Below, one piece after another: positions 8,532 to 17,431 of a stretch of 64,000 nucleotides of DNA. Location of the stretch: the NCBI RefSeq assembly GCF_014192915.1, contig NZ_JACHYN010000015.1, positions 109,043-173,042 of the forward strand. The letters are read 5' to 3'. The notes beneath the pieces were generated by a model that worked only from the letters and a program-made list of their open reading frames with translations, was not told the DNA's origin and did no database searches. Numbering within the stretch: position 1 is the stretch's first letter; every line of letters begins with the position of its first letter. The position numbers and the translations under genes were made by a program. This DNA comes from Azospirillum sp. OGB3. GTDB taxonomy: Bacteria; Pseudomonadota; Alphaproteobacteria; Azospirillales; Azospirillaceae.

Positions 8532-9256
8532 CCGCCCAACTCGCCCAGGCCCACCCCGCTGCGGCGCCGAAGATGCCGCCCACGGGGGCCAAGCCCGCGG
8601 GCACGCTGGCCCTGTTCCGCGCCTTCCAGGAGGATCTGCTCGCCGGCTGCGCCGACGCGCAGGCCCCGGCGGGGACGGTGGCCGACCGCCTGACCGCCAC
8701 GCTCCACGGGATGAGCGGTGCCGCCGTCTCCCAGGGGCCGGGCGCGCACGGCACGGTGGTCAAGGCGGTCTTCGCCATGGCCATGCTGGCCGATCGCGCG
8801 CTGGCCCAGACACGGCCCGCCGACGCCGTGGTGTCCACGCGCCTGTTCGGCGCCAACGCCACCCTGCAAACCCTGTTCGTCCAGGCCGACGACCTGATCC
8901 GCCAGGGCGCCAAGGCCGACCGCGGGCTGGCCGCCGTCTATCTCGCGGCGCTGGCGCTGGGTTTTCCCGACGACGCCCAGGCGACCGCCCGCCGCCCCGC
9001 CCTGCACCGCATCGTCGTCGGCGAGCGCGCCGCGGCCAGTCATCCCAGCCCCCGCGCCTGCGATCCGCCGGAGGGCGCCGTACCCGGCTACCTCGCGCCG
9101 TCCGCGCGCCGCTGGTGGTGGGCGGTCGGCGGCACCGCCGTGCTGTTCCTCGTGGTCTCGCACCTGCTGTGGGCCGGCGCCGTCGGTGGCATCCAACGCG
9201 ATCTGAGCGGCGCCCGCGCCGCGGTCGAGGACATGGGGCTGTCATGGTCCTACTGA
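8528..9256 (+). CDS. DotU/TssL-like membrane protein
   Basis: The 242-residue protein starts with GTG overlapping the previous stop (GTGA). Residues about 25-165 form a helical DotU-like domain, recognisable by its spacing and by the YLAALALGF segment, which matches the conserved Leu-Ala-Leu-Gly-Phe stretch of the family. One membrane helix lies near 195-217 with a short periplasmic tail, the standard TssL/IcmH topology. In type VI systems TssL pairs with TssM in the inner membrane. Here it overlaps the IcmF-like gene by 13 bp, so the pair is kept, but there are no tail, sheath, ClpV or VgrG genes in the window. Confidence 0.7.
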   Translation: MTAQLAQAHPAAAPKMPPTGAKPAGTLALFRAFQEDLLAGCADAQAPAGTVADRLTATLHGMSGAAVSQGPGAHGTVVKAVFAMAMLADRALAQTRPADAVVSTRLFGANATLQTLFVQADDLIRQGAKADRGLAAVYLAALALGFPDDAQATARRPALHRIVVGERAAASHPSPRACDPPEGAVPGYLAPSARRWWWAVGGTAVLFLVVSHLLWAGAVGGIQRDLSGARAAVEDMGLSWSY

Positions 9257-12200
9257 TGCTCACGCTGGAGCTGGTGCTCTCCGCCATCGTCTATTTGCTG
9301 TCCTTCGCCGTCACGCTGGCGCCCTACGCGCTGCTGGCGCTGCCGCTCTATATCTTCTACCGCCTCGGCCGGATGGTCTGGCCGAAGCTGCGCCGCTGGC
9401 GGCGCAAGCCCGCCGGCAAGGCCGCCGCCGGCCGGAAGGCGCCCGCGCGCCGCCCCGCCCCGCCGGCGCCGCTGCGCGTCCGCGCCGAGGCGCCGCCCCC
9501 CACGAAGGCCGCCGCCAACGCGCCGCCCAACGCCCGCGTCTATGGCGAGGGGCTGGACATCCTGACGCGGCAGATGCGCGGTCCCCTGCGCCGCGGCGAC
9601 ATCCCCTGGTTCCTCGCCTTCGGCGTCGGCGGCCCGGCCCTGCTCGCCACCGACCCGACCCATGTCCGCTGGCCCGAGGACGGCAACGGCGAGAACGGCT
9701 GCTGGTGGTTCTGCGAGGGTGCGGCGATCCTGCACGCCGGCGCCGATTCCGCCGACGGCTCCCGGTTGAACACGTCCTGGCCGGCGCTGGTCGCGGCGAT
9801 GCGCAAGCGGCCGATGCGCCGCCCGCTGGACGGTATCCTTCTCATGGTCGGCGCCGACGAGCTGCGCGCCGCCGCCGAGCGCCCCGGACCGCGCGACGCG
9901 CTGGCCAAGCGGGGCGCCGCCCTGCGGGAGCGTCTGCGGACGCTGCGCGACGACCTCGGCGTGGTCGGGCCGGTGCATGTGGTCGTGGTCCGCGCCGAGT
10001 CCCTGGACGGTTTCACCGATCTCTGCGCCGCCATGCCCTCCGCCCTGCTGGACGGCGTTCTGGGCTGGACCAACCCTCAGGATTGGGCCAAGCCCTTCGA
10101 GCCGCGCCGCATCGACGAGGCGTTCGAGGCCATCGGCGCCGACATCGCCGTTCTGGAGGCCGACGCCTTCGCCGCCGGCACCGCCGGGGTGCGGCTGCCG
10201 CTGCTGCCGGCATCCCTGGACACGCTGCGCCACCCGTTGGCGCTGTTTCTCGACGGCGCCCTAGGAGGAGATGGGGGCGGCAACGACCAAGCCGAGCCCT
10301 TCCCGCTGCGCGGCATCGCCCTGACCGGCGCTTACGCCCCGGCCACCGGCGGGCGCCGCCCGGTCTTCGCCCGCAACCTGCTGCCGGGTCGGGCCTTCGC
10401 CGAGGCCGGCTACGGGCGGCCGTCCGACGCCGCCTACCAGCAGGCCCACAAGCGCCGCCGGATGGCCCAGGCCGCGCTCGCCGCCTCGGTCGCCGGCCTG
10501 TCGGTCGCCGCGTGGCAGGGCGTGTCCAGCGTGTCCGCCGGCAGCCCGCCGGTCGCCGCGGCCACCGCCGATTTGCGCCGGGCGCTGCTGGCCCGCGACA
10601 CCGTCACCGACGGGGCTCTGGCCGGTCGGGTGATCGCCGCCACGGCGGTGATGGAGCGCAGCTCCCTCGCCACGCCGCTGCTGCCGACCTCGCTGTTCAG
10701 CGGCTTCGACGAGGACAAGAAGCGGCTCGCCTCGGTCACGCTGCGCCGCTCGGTGCTGCGGCCGATCCGCGACGCGCTGCTGCCCAGCGCCACCATGGCC
10801 GACCTGCCGCCGGTCGCCAACCCGCGGACGGTCGAGGACCTGCCCGCCTTCCGCCGGCTCGCCGAGCAGCTCGACCGCATCGGCGGGCGGCGCGACGCGC
10901 TGGAGCGCTATGACCGCTTCCGCCGCAACAGCGGCTTCGACGAGCTGAACGCGCTGGCCGAAAGCGTCTACGGCGCCGTTCCCCGATCGCCGATGACGGC
11001 GACCGACGGCTACATCACGCGCATCGCCGCGGGAGCCGACCTGCCCAACCTCGACGCCCGGACCATCGCCGCGGCGGTGCGCGCGGAATCGGTGCAGCTC
11101 GCCGCCCCGCTGGCCGAGGAGCTGTACGGCCGCAACCCGCTGCGCCAGCGCGCCGAGGCCCTGGCCGAACGGCTGCGCGGCCTGCCGGAGACACCGACCG
11201 CCGAGGATGTCGACGACGTCCGCCGCCTGACCGGGGCCGTGGCCGTGGCCGTCGCATGGCCCATCGCCGGCGCCCTGCAGGACCCTGCCCGCGGCCTGCC
11301 CGACGCGATCCGGGTGACGCTCCAGAAGGCGGCCATCGCCGACCTGCCGGGCCGCGACACCACCGACCGCATCACCGAGGCCCTGTCCACCGCCGCGACC
11401 GGCGCCCGCGCCGCCGTCCTGGCGCTGGACGCGCCGCAGACCGGCGCGCTGTTCGCGGTGGGTGACGGCGGAGCCCTGACCCTCAACCCGGCGGTGACCG
11501 CGCTGCCGGACGCCCTGGCCGCGGCCCTGCCCGAACCGGCTCCCGAGGCTCCGCCCGCCGAGGCCGCCAAGCCGGCGGAGCCAAAGCCGGAGCCACCAAA
11601 ACCGGAGCTGCCGAAACCGGAGCCGGCCAAGCCGGTCGCGGCGGCCCCCCCGCCTCCCCCACGCCCGGCGCCACCGCCCGAGCCCGCGGCTCCCCCGCCC
11701 GCCGCCGTGGAGCAGCCGGCCGTCGTCGCGCATCTGCCAATCCTGCCGAAGATGCCGGTGGAGGCCCCGGTTCCGGACAGCGACGTCGCCCTGTCGAAGC
11801 TGTCCACCGCCTTCGCGCAGACCCTCGCCGGACGCTTCCCCTTCGTCGGTCCCGAACAGGCGCGCGGCGCGTCCGACGCCGATCCTCAGGACGTCCGCCG
11901 CTTCTTCCGGCAGCTCGATGAGCACCGGGCGGCGGTGATGCGGACCGCGACCCCCGAAGTCGCCGCCTTCATGGAGCGGATGGAGGCCGCCCGCCCCTTG
12001 CTGGAGGCCATCGCGCGCCCGGCGCCGGTCAGCGTCCGCCTCACCTACGGCGCCAACCGCGCGCAGGAGGTCGGGGCGGAGCACATCATCGACTGGTCGG
12101 TGCGCTCCGGCGCGAGCGCAGTGGGGGCGGCGGCCAACGGCGGCACACTCGCCTGGACGCCGGGCCAGCCGGTCCTGCTGACCGCCCGCTGGGCCGCCGG

Positions 12201-12495
12201 GTCGCCCTTCCGTCCGAAGGGTACGCCGGCGGGCGGAACCGCCGCGGCGACGGGCGACACCATCACCCTGGCCGAGCGCGGGCCGTGGGCGCTGATGCGC
12301 CTGCTGAAGGGCCAAGCCCCGTCATCGTCGCGGGACGGCCTGCTGCTGCGCGTCGCCCTGCCCACGCAGACCATCGACGGACAGCCGGTGCGCGACACCG
12401 TCCTGGTGCTGGGCGCGACGGTCGGCGCCGGGACGCGCAACGAACTGCCGGCGCGCGCCCTCGACCTGCCGACGCGCTTCCCGCAAAGGTGGTGA
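9244..12495 (+). CDS. IcmF/TssM-like protein with degenerate P-loop
   Basis: The protein has 1083 residues. Two N-terminal membrane helices (about 1-42) are followed by a basic Ala/Pro linker and an IcmF-type NTPase-like domain. The place where TssM proteins have PWYxxxGxxGxGKT reads PWFLAFGVGGPALLAT (about 121-136), so the P-loop Lys and Ser/Thr are gone. Later segments (GILLMVGADEL, VHVVVVRAESLDGF) match IcmF core strands. A further membrane helix lies near 415-430. A Pro/Ala/Lys-rich linker spans about 760-830, and a C-terminal periplasmic part contains an RFPFVGPEQARGASDAD segment as in IcmF C-terminal domains. It likely forms an envelope-spanning scaffold with the TssJ- and TssL-like partners. 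It is the last gene before an AT-rich gap. Confidence 0.72.
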   Translation: MVLLMLTLELVLSAIVYLLSFAVTLAPYALLALPLYIFYRLGRMVWPKLRRWRRKPAGKAAAGRKAPARRPAPPAPLRVRAEAPPPTKAAANAPPNARVYGEGLDILTRQMRGPLRRGDIPWFLAFGVGGPALLATDPTHVRWPEDGNGENGCWWFCEGAAILHAGADSADGSRLNTSWPALVAAMRKRPMRRPLDGILLMVGADELRAAAERPGPRDALAKRGAALRERLRTLRDDLGVVGPVHVVVVRAESLDGFTDLCAAMPSALLDGVLGWTNPQDWAKPFEPRRIDEAFEAIGADIAVLEADAFAAGTAGVRLPLLPASLDTLRHPLALFLDGALGGDGGGNDQAEPFPLRGIALTGAYAPATGGRRPVFARNLLPGRAFAEAGYGRPSDAAYQQAHKRRRMAQAALAASVAGLSVAAWQGVSSVSAGSPPVAAATADLRRALLARDTVTDGALAGRVIAATAVMERSSLATPLLPTSLFSGFDEDKKRLASVTLRRSVLRPIRDALLPSATMADLPPVANPRTVEDLPAFRRLAEQLDRIGGRRDALERYDRFRRNSGFDELNALAESVYGAVPRSPMTATDGYITRIAAGADLPNLDARTIAAAVRAESVQLAAPLAEELYGRNPLRQRAEALAERLRGLPETPTAEDVDDVRRLTGAVAVAVAWPIAGALQDPARGLPDAIRVTLQKAAIADLPGRDTTDRITEALSTAATGARAAVLALDAPQTGALFAVGDGGALTLNPAVTALPDALAAALPEPAPEAPPAEAAKPAEPKPEPPKPELPKPEPAKPVAAAPPPPPRPAPPPEPAAPPPAAVEQPAVVAHLPILPKMPVEAPVPDSDVALSKLSTAFAQTLAGRFPFVGPEQARGASDADPQDVRRFFRQLDEHRAAVMRTATPEVAAFMERMEAARPLLEAIARPAPVSVRLTYGANRAQEVGAEHIIDWSVRSGASAVGAAANGGTLAWTPGQPVLLTARWAAGSPFRPKGTPAGGTAAATGDTITLAERGPWALMRLLKGQAPSSSRDGLLLRVALPTQTIDGQPVRDTVLVLGATVGAGTRNELPARALDLPTRFPQRW

Positions 12496-12873
12496 ACGCC
12501 AATACACAAAGAAAAGCTCATGATGAACTTTGTTACAATTCGCAGAAAGATGACGCATCTTCCAACAAAAACCCCGACGGCGGTCATAGGCATTTAATGC
12601 GTTGTTAAGCACTGAAAATGTATCAAGTCGTTGGGACATATTGGATCGTTAGGCAGTCAATCTCCGCCTCGCGGCAGTCCCGAAGGACTTCGTCTTATTT
12701 ACCAGCGACAATAGGGGCATTCATTTACCGATCGCTATAGCAGCGGTTGATTGGCGATGTTTTGTTTCTTTCGGAATGCCAAGCTTGCAACGCATAACAT
12801 CCTAAAACGTGCGTTTCAAAACACCGTTTCCACCTGAAATCAACCTCACCTGACCCTCGAAAGGTTTCGGATC
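12496..12873. other. AT-rich intergenic gap with no gene
   Basis: These 378 bp are clearly lower in GC than the surrounding genes, and no convincing ORF was seen. It contains a small perfect inverted repeat, AAGATG-ACG-CATCTT (12547-12561), and several T- and A-rich tracts. It probably carries the promoter of the downstream operon (DUF697 gene onwards), but no confident sigma-70 box pair could be chosen. Confidence 0.6.
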
Positions 12874-13389
12874 ATGGTAGACCGTAAGAAGCGCGCCCAG
12901 GAACTGATCAAGTATCACAGCTACGCCTCGGGCGCCTTCGGACTCATCCCCGTTCCCGGCGCGGACGTCGCCGCGGTCAGCGTGGCCCAGCTCAACCTGA
13001 TCCATAAGCTCGCCAAGCTCTATGAGATCGAGTTCGCGCAGGAGCGCACCCGCGCGATCATCGGCGCGCTGATGGGCGGCGTCATGCCGGGCGCGCTGAG
13101 CTCCAGCGTGCTCGGCTCCGCCGTGAAGGCCGTTCCGTTCATCGGCACCGCCCTCGGCGTCGCCGTCATGCCGGCGCTGTCGCTGGCCGCCACCCAGGCA
13201 CTCGGCCGCGTGTTCGCGCAGCATTTCGAGACCGGCGGCACGCTGCTGGACTTCGACGTCGAGGCGATGCGCGAGCATTTCCGCAAGGAGTTCGAGGCCG
13301 CCCGCAATGAGGCCGCCAAGGACGAAGGCGGCGAGGCCCCCGCCGCGGCGCCGCAGATGGAAGAGCAGCCGGTCCAGAAGGCCGGCTAA
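12874..13389 (+). CDS. DUF697 (YcjF-like) membrane-associated protein
   Basis: The 171-residue protein is rich in Ala and Gly helices. A PVPGADVAA segment and a later ATQALGRVFAQHFETGG segment are the recognisable parts of the DUF697/YcjF C-terminal domain. Two hydrophobic stretches (about 62-85 and 88-110) suggest membrane insertion, and the C-terminus is acidic and Pro-rich. In other bacteria this domain is often joined to Era-like GTPases; here it stands alone with no GTPase domain. It follows the AT-rich gap and opens the second half of the envelope locus. The exact function of the family is not known to me. Confidence 0.65.
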   Translation: MVDRKKRAQELIKYHSYASGAFGLIPVPGADVAAVSVAQLNLIHKLAKLYEIEFAQERTRAIIGALMGGVMPGALSSSVLGSAVKAVPFIGTALGVAVMPALSLAATQALGRVFAQHFETGGTLLDFDVEAMREHFRKEFEAARNEAAKDEGGEAPAAAPQMEEQPVQKAG

Positions 13390-13431
13390 GGGCACGACGC
13401 CGGGGCGCCGGGCAAAGAAGGAAGCATCGCC

Positions 13432-13602
13432 GTGTTCGAGCTGATCTACATCGGTCTCTGCCTGCTGGTCGGGTTTCTGGGGATCGGCCGCCGCGGCGGC
13501 TTCCTGCTTTACGCCTTCCTGGCGGTGGTCCTGACCCCGCCCGGCGCCCTTCTCGTGATGATCCTGCTGACCACCCGCAGCAAGAAGCGGGCGAAGGCAT
13601 GA
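13432..13602 (+). CDS. Small two-helix membrane protein
   Basis: A 56-residue ORF starts at GTG (13432), about 10 bases after an AAGGAAG ribosome-binding sequence. It encodes two hydrophobic helices separated by a short GIGRRGG turn and ends in a Lys/Arg-rich tail (TTRSKKRAKA), which should face the cytoplasm. The stop overlaps the ATG of the solute-binding protein (ATGA), which supports its being real. No family was recognised. Confidence 0.6.
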   Translation: MFELIYIGLCLLVGFLGIGRRGGFLLYAFLAVVLTPPGALLVMILLTTRSKKRAKA

Positions 13603-14360
13603 CGGCGGCGACGGCGTCCCTCCTCCGCCCGGCCCTGCGGCTCCTTCTGCCGGTCCTGCTGGCGCTGCTCGCCGCGACCCTTCCGGCGCGCGCCGAATAC
13701 TGGACCATCGCGTCGGAAGACCATTTCCCTCCCTACAACTACTCCTTCAACGGCACCCGCACGGGGATCGACACCGAGATCGTCGTCGCCCTGCTGAAGG
13801 AGCTGACCATCACCCCGGTCCACCGGCCGCTGTCCTGGACCGAGGTCGTCCGGTCGATGGACGAGAACACCGCCGACGTCGGGTTCCAGTTCATCGCCTC
13901 GCCCGCCCGTTTCGCGCAGTACAACATGATCGGCCCGTTCCGCACCGGCACGACCGTCTTTATGGTGCGCAAGGACTCCCCCATCGCCTTCGAGCGGCTG
14001 GAGGACCTGACCCCCTACCGCATCGGCGTGGTCGACGGCTTCGCCTACGCGCCGGACTTCGACGCCGCGACCTATCTGGAAAAGATTCCGTCGAGCAGCA
14101 ACGTGGTCAACTTCCGCCGCCTGATCCTGGGCCGGGTGGACGTGATCGTCGGCGACCTGCATGTGCTGAACCACATGGCCAAGCAGGACGGGCGGCTGAA
14201 GGACGTGCGAGTCCTGCCCAAGCCGCTCGGCCTGATCCCCCGTTACATCGCCATGCCCAAGGCGCGCAAGGAGAAGGCGGAGCGGCTGCAGGCCGCCTTC
14301 GTCAAGCTGCGCGACAACGGCACGATCACCCGCATCCTCGACTCCTGGCTGGCGGAGTGA
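13599..14360 (+). CDS. Family-3 extracellular solute-binding protein
   Basis: This 253-residue secreted protein has a signal peptide ending near ARA (about residue 31) and a bacterial SBP family-3 fold (amino-acid-type binding; start YWTIASEDHFPPYNY, and a GIDTEIVVALLKEL segment). It lacks the usual neighbours of an uptake system: no amino-acid permease or uptake ATPase is adjacent. Instead two exporter-type ABC genes and a band-7 gene follow. A sensory role, delivering a ligand signal to the envelope complex, is possible, but so is a stand-alone binding protein. The ATG overlaps the previous stop. Confidence 0.75.
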   Translation: MTAATASLLRPALRLLLPVLLALLAATLPARAEYWTIASEDHFPPYNYSFNGTRTGIDTEIVVALLKELTITPVHRPLSWTEVVRSMDENTADVGFQFIASPARFAQYNMIGPFRTGTTVFMVRKDSPIAFERLEDLTPYRIGVVDGFAYAPDFDAATYLEKIPSSSNVVNFRRLILGRVDVIVGDLHVLNHMAKQDGRLKDVRVLPKPLGLIPRYIAMPKARKEKAERLQAAFVKLRDNGTITRILDSWLAE

Positions 14361-14369
14361 GGCGGACCG

Positions 14370-16094
14370 ATGAGCAAAAGCAAGACAACCAAGCGTGTCG
14401 CGCCCAGCCGGCCCGTCTCGGCCCTGCTGCCCCTGATCGGGCTGGCCGACCGTGAGATCCTGACCCGGCTGGTGGTGACCGGCTGCGTCGCCGCCGCCGC
14501 CAACCTCATCAGCCTGATGAGCCTCAGCGCCGAGCTGAACGGCTGGATGCGCGGCGAGGTGCTGGACACCCCCTTCCTGATCTTCTGCCTGGCGCTTCTG
14601 GTCTCCTACAGCTTCAGCAAGCGCTTCGTCGGGCTGGTGCTGACCACCGGCTTCAGCGCGCTGGCCGGGGTGCGTCGGCGCTTCCTGCAGACCGTCACTC
14701 TGGGCAACCACGCCGACATCCTCGACATGCAGGCCCGGCGCTCCTTCGACCTCGGCAACCACCATCTGGAGCGCATCGCGGCGCTTCTGCCCAACCTGTC
14801 GATCGCCGCCAACATGATGCTGGTGGCGGTCGTGGCCTACCTCTACCTGTGGACGCTGACCACGGTGGGCGCCACGCTGCTTCTGGTGGCCGGCGCGATG
14901 ATCGGCGGCTGGTACGTGCGCGAGGCGCAGCGGACCCGCGCCCTGCTGGGCCAAGCCAAGGAGTCCGAGGTGCGGATGCTCCAGGGCTTCTCCGAGATCG
15001 TCGGCGGCAACGCCGAGATCAAGCTGGGCAAGGCGCGGCGCGATGAGCTGGCCCAGGCGGTCGAGGCCGACGTCGCCCAATGGGAGGACCTGAAGCGGCG
15101 CCACGGGCGCAATCTGGGGGAGCTGTTCTCCTGGATCGCCACCATCGTCATCGGCTTCTCCGCGGTCTTCGTCTTCATCTTCCCGCGCATGGGCGCGCTG
15201 TCGGCGGCGGAGCTCCCGCTGGTGACCTCGGTCATCCTGTTCCTCGCCCGGCCGCTGTCGAAGTTCCTCAACGCCGTGCCCGACTACATCGCGGCGGAGG
15301 ATGCGGCGAACCAGCTCACCACCCTGCTGGCCGCCATGCCGGCGGCGGAGTACGCGCCGTCGAAGCTGGCCCGCGCGCCGCGCCGCTTCTCCGCCATCGA
15401 GCTGCGCGGCGTGCGCTTCGCCTACCGCGCCGGGATGCGGCCCGAGCCCTTCGTGATCGGCCCCATCGACATGACCATCCCGGCGGGCAGCGTCGTCGGC
15501 ATCGTCGGCGCCAACGGGTCGGGCAAGTCCACCCTGCTGCGCGTCATCCCGCTGCTGTTCCGCCCGGACGAGGGGCAGGTCCTGCTCGACGGGCAGGCGG
15601 TGGAGGGCGACCGGCTGGAGAGCTACCGCGACCTGTTCTGCGCGGTGTTCCAGGACCACCACCTGTTCACCCGCCTGCCGCAGGGGCCGACCTTCGACGC
15701 GGAGCTGTTCCGCGAGATGCTGGCCTATCTGAAGATCGACCATCTGGTTCCGGAGACCGGCGACGGCCTGCTGAACCGCGACCTCTCCAAGGGCCAGCGC
15801 CGCCGCGTCGCCCTGGCCGTCGCGGTCGCGGAGGGGCGTCCGATCATCATCCTCGACGAATGGACGTCCGACCAGGACGCCGAGTTCCGCACCCGCTTCG
15901 CCAACGAGATCATCGGCAAGCTGCGGGCGCTCGGCCGCACCGTGATCTTCGTGTCGCACGACGGCAACGCCGCGTCGGTCTGCGACGTGACCATCCACAT
16001 GACCAACGGCCAAATGACAAACGGGCAGATGGACACGCCGGCCGACAAGGCCGCGTCCCGCCCCGCCACGGCTTTGCTCCAGGAGACCGCGTGA
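14370..16094 (+). CDS. SyrD/PvdE-like ABC exporter
   Basis: This 574-residue half-transporter has six predicted membrane helices in residues 1-300 and a C-terminal ATPase. Walker A is GANGSGKS near 380-387, the signature is LSKGQ, and Walker B is IIILDEW. A YRDLFCAVFQDHHLF segment and the DEW form of Walker B are typical of the cyclic-peptide exporter family (SyrD/PvdE), which moves peptide siderophore precursors or lipopeptides across the inner membrane. It follows the solute-binding gene by 9 bp, and the band-7 gene starts 1 bp after its stop. A second exporter of the same family lies at 17432, so the two may work as a heterodimer. Confidence 0.8.
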   Translation: MSKSKTTKRVAPSRPVSALLPLIGLADREILTRLVVTGCVAAAANLISLMSLSAELNGWMRGEVLDTPFLIFCLALLVSYSFSKRFVGLVLTTGFSALAGVRRRFLQTVTLGNHADILDMQARRSFDLGNHHLERIAALLPNLSIAANMMLVAVVAYLYLWTLTTVGATLLLVAGAMIGGWYVREAQRTRALLGQAKESEVRMLQGFSEIVGGNAEIKLGKARRDELAQAVEADVAQWEDLKRRHGRNLGELFSWIATIVIGFSAVFVFIFPRMGALSAAELPLVTSVILFLARPLSKFLNAVPDYIAAEDAANQLTTLLAAMPAAEYAPSKLARAPRRFSAIELRGVRFAYRAGMRPEPFVIGPIDMTIPAGSVVGIVGANGSGKSTLLRVIPLLFRPDEGQVLLDGQAVEGDRLESYRDLFCAVFQDHHLFTRLPQGPTFDAELFREMLAYLKIDHLVPETGDGLLNRDLSKGQRRRVALAVAVAEGRPIIILDEWTSDQDAEFRTRFANEIIGKLRALGRTVIFVSHDGNAASVCDVTIHMTNGQMTNGQMDTPADKAASRPATALLQETA

Positions 16095-16095
16095 C

Positions 16096-17424
16096 ATGGC
16101 TGACCAGGCCTTCACCTACGACGACGCCGACGCGACGCCGCAGCCGAAGTCGCGCCTGCGCGCGCTGCTCGGCAACTGGTACGAGGAGCACCGCCGGTCG
16201 CTGCTGTGCACGCTGCTGGTCGGCATCCTGATCTTCCTCTACTTCGCGCCGTCGATCGTCGTCTTCATTCCCGCCGGCCACGGCGGCGTGCTGTGGAAGC
16301 GCTTCCACCAGGGCACCCAGATGGGTCCGGCCCTGGCCGAGGGCGTGCACGTCATCTTCCCCTGGGACAAGATCGAGGTCTACGACCTGCGCCTGCAGGA
16401 GGACACCCGCTCCTACTCGGCGATCGCCAACGACGGCCTGAACGTCAGCATCGAGATCACGGTGCGCTACCGCCCCTACGCGGAGATGCTGGCCGCCCTG
16501 CACAAGAACGTCGGGCCGAACTATCTGGAAGTGCTGCTGGTGCCGGAGGTCGGGTCGGTCTCGCGCGAGATCGTGTCGCGCTTCAAAGCCGACGAACTTT
16601 ACGCCCACCGCCGCCTGCGCGTTCAGACCGAAACCTTCGAGCAGGTCGCCGACCGCGTGATGTACGCCCAGATCATCGGGGCCGAGGACACGCCGAAGCC
16701 CGACGGGCGGACCAAGACCGGTTACCTGCTGATTCAGGACATCCTGATCCGCAACGTCTCGCTGCCCGAAGCGATCATGGTGTCGATCGAGCGCAAGATC
16801 CAGCAGGACCAGGCCGCCCAGGAATACCAGTTCCGCCTCCAGCGCGAGCTGTTCGAGAGCCAGCGCAAGCAGCTCGAAGGACAGGGCATCCGCGCCTTCC
16901 AGGAGACGGTCCAGGCCAACCTGACCGAGAACTATCTGCGCTGGCGCGGCATCGAGGCGACGCTGGAGCTGGCCCATTCGCCCAACGCCAAGATCGTCGT
17001 CATCGGCAACGCCGCCAGCGGCGGGCTGCCGCTGATCCTCGACGCCGCCTCGGGCCAGGGCGCCACCCTCCCGATGCCGGGCGCCCCAGCCCCCGGCGCG
17101 CCGCACGCGGGTGCGCCGGGCACTGTGACCCTGCCGCAGACCAGCCTGCCGCCCAGCAGCCTGCCGGTCCCGCCCGTCTCGCAGCTCCCCTCGCTGAGCG
17201 GCGACGGCACGCCCGGACAGGTGCCGGTCGCCCAGATGCCCAGCCTGAACACCGCCGGGGCCGAACCCACCGCCCACCGCTCGCCGACCGCGCCGGTTCC
17301 CGGCGTCAAGCCCGAGCCGGCGGGGGCCGCCGGCGGACCGGCCAAGGACGGAAAGGCCGCAGCGGCCCCCATCCTGTCGACCATGTCGCCGTCCCGCCTG
17401 CTCGACCTCATCCAGTCCAAGTGA
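16096..17424 (+). CDS. Band-7/SPFH (prohibitin-like) membrane protein
   Basis: The protein has 442 residues. A single N-terminal membrane helix (about 34-54) runs directly into an SPFH/band-7 domain (about 55-280) that opens with FIPAGHGGVLWKRF and has the usual EGVHVIFPW segment. A charged coiled coil follows (IQQDQAAQEYQFRLQRELFE region, about 235-275). The last 100 residues are Pro/Ala/Gly-rich and probably disordered. The domain forms large ring assemblies that organise membrane proteins (HflK/C, prohibitin, stomatin). It lies between two exporter genes with 1-bp and 7-bp gaps, so it is likely a scaffold for them. No protease such as FtsH or NfeD is adjacent. Confidence 0.82.
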   Translation: MADQAFTYDDADATPQPKSRLRALLGNWYEEHRRSLLCTLLVGILIFLYFAPSIVVFIPAGHGGVLWKRFHQGTQMGPALAEGVHVIFPWDKIEVYDLRLQEDTRSYSAIANDGLNVSIEITVRYRPYAEMLAALHKNVGPNYLEVLLVPEVGSVSREIVSRFKADELYAHRRLRVQTETFEQVADRVMYAQIIGAEDTPKPDGRTKTGYLLIQDILIRNVSLPEAIMVSIERKIQQDQAAQEYQFRLQRELFESQRKQLEGQGIRAFQETVQANLTENYLRWRGIEATLELAHSPNAKIVVIGNAASGGLPLILDAASGQGATLPMPGAPAPGAPHAGAPGTVTLPQTSLPPSSLPVPPVSQLPSLSGDGTPGQVPVAQMPSLNTAGAEPTAHRSPTAPVPGVKPEPAGAAGGPAKDGKAAAAPILSTMSPSRLLDLIQSK

Positions 17425-17431
17425 GCCGGCG

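Noticed and set aside
8067..12495. A complete type VI secretion system
   Set aside because: Only TssJ-, TssL- and TssM-like genes are present; no sheath, Hcp, VgrG, baseplate or ClpV gene occurs in the window, so the term is not used.
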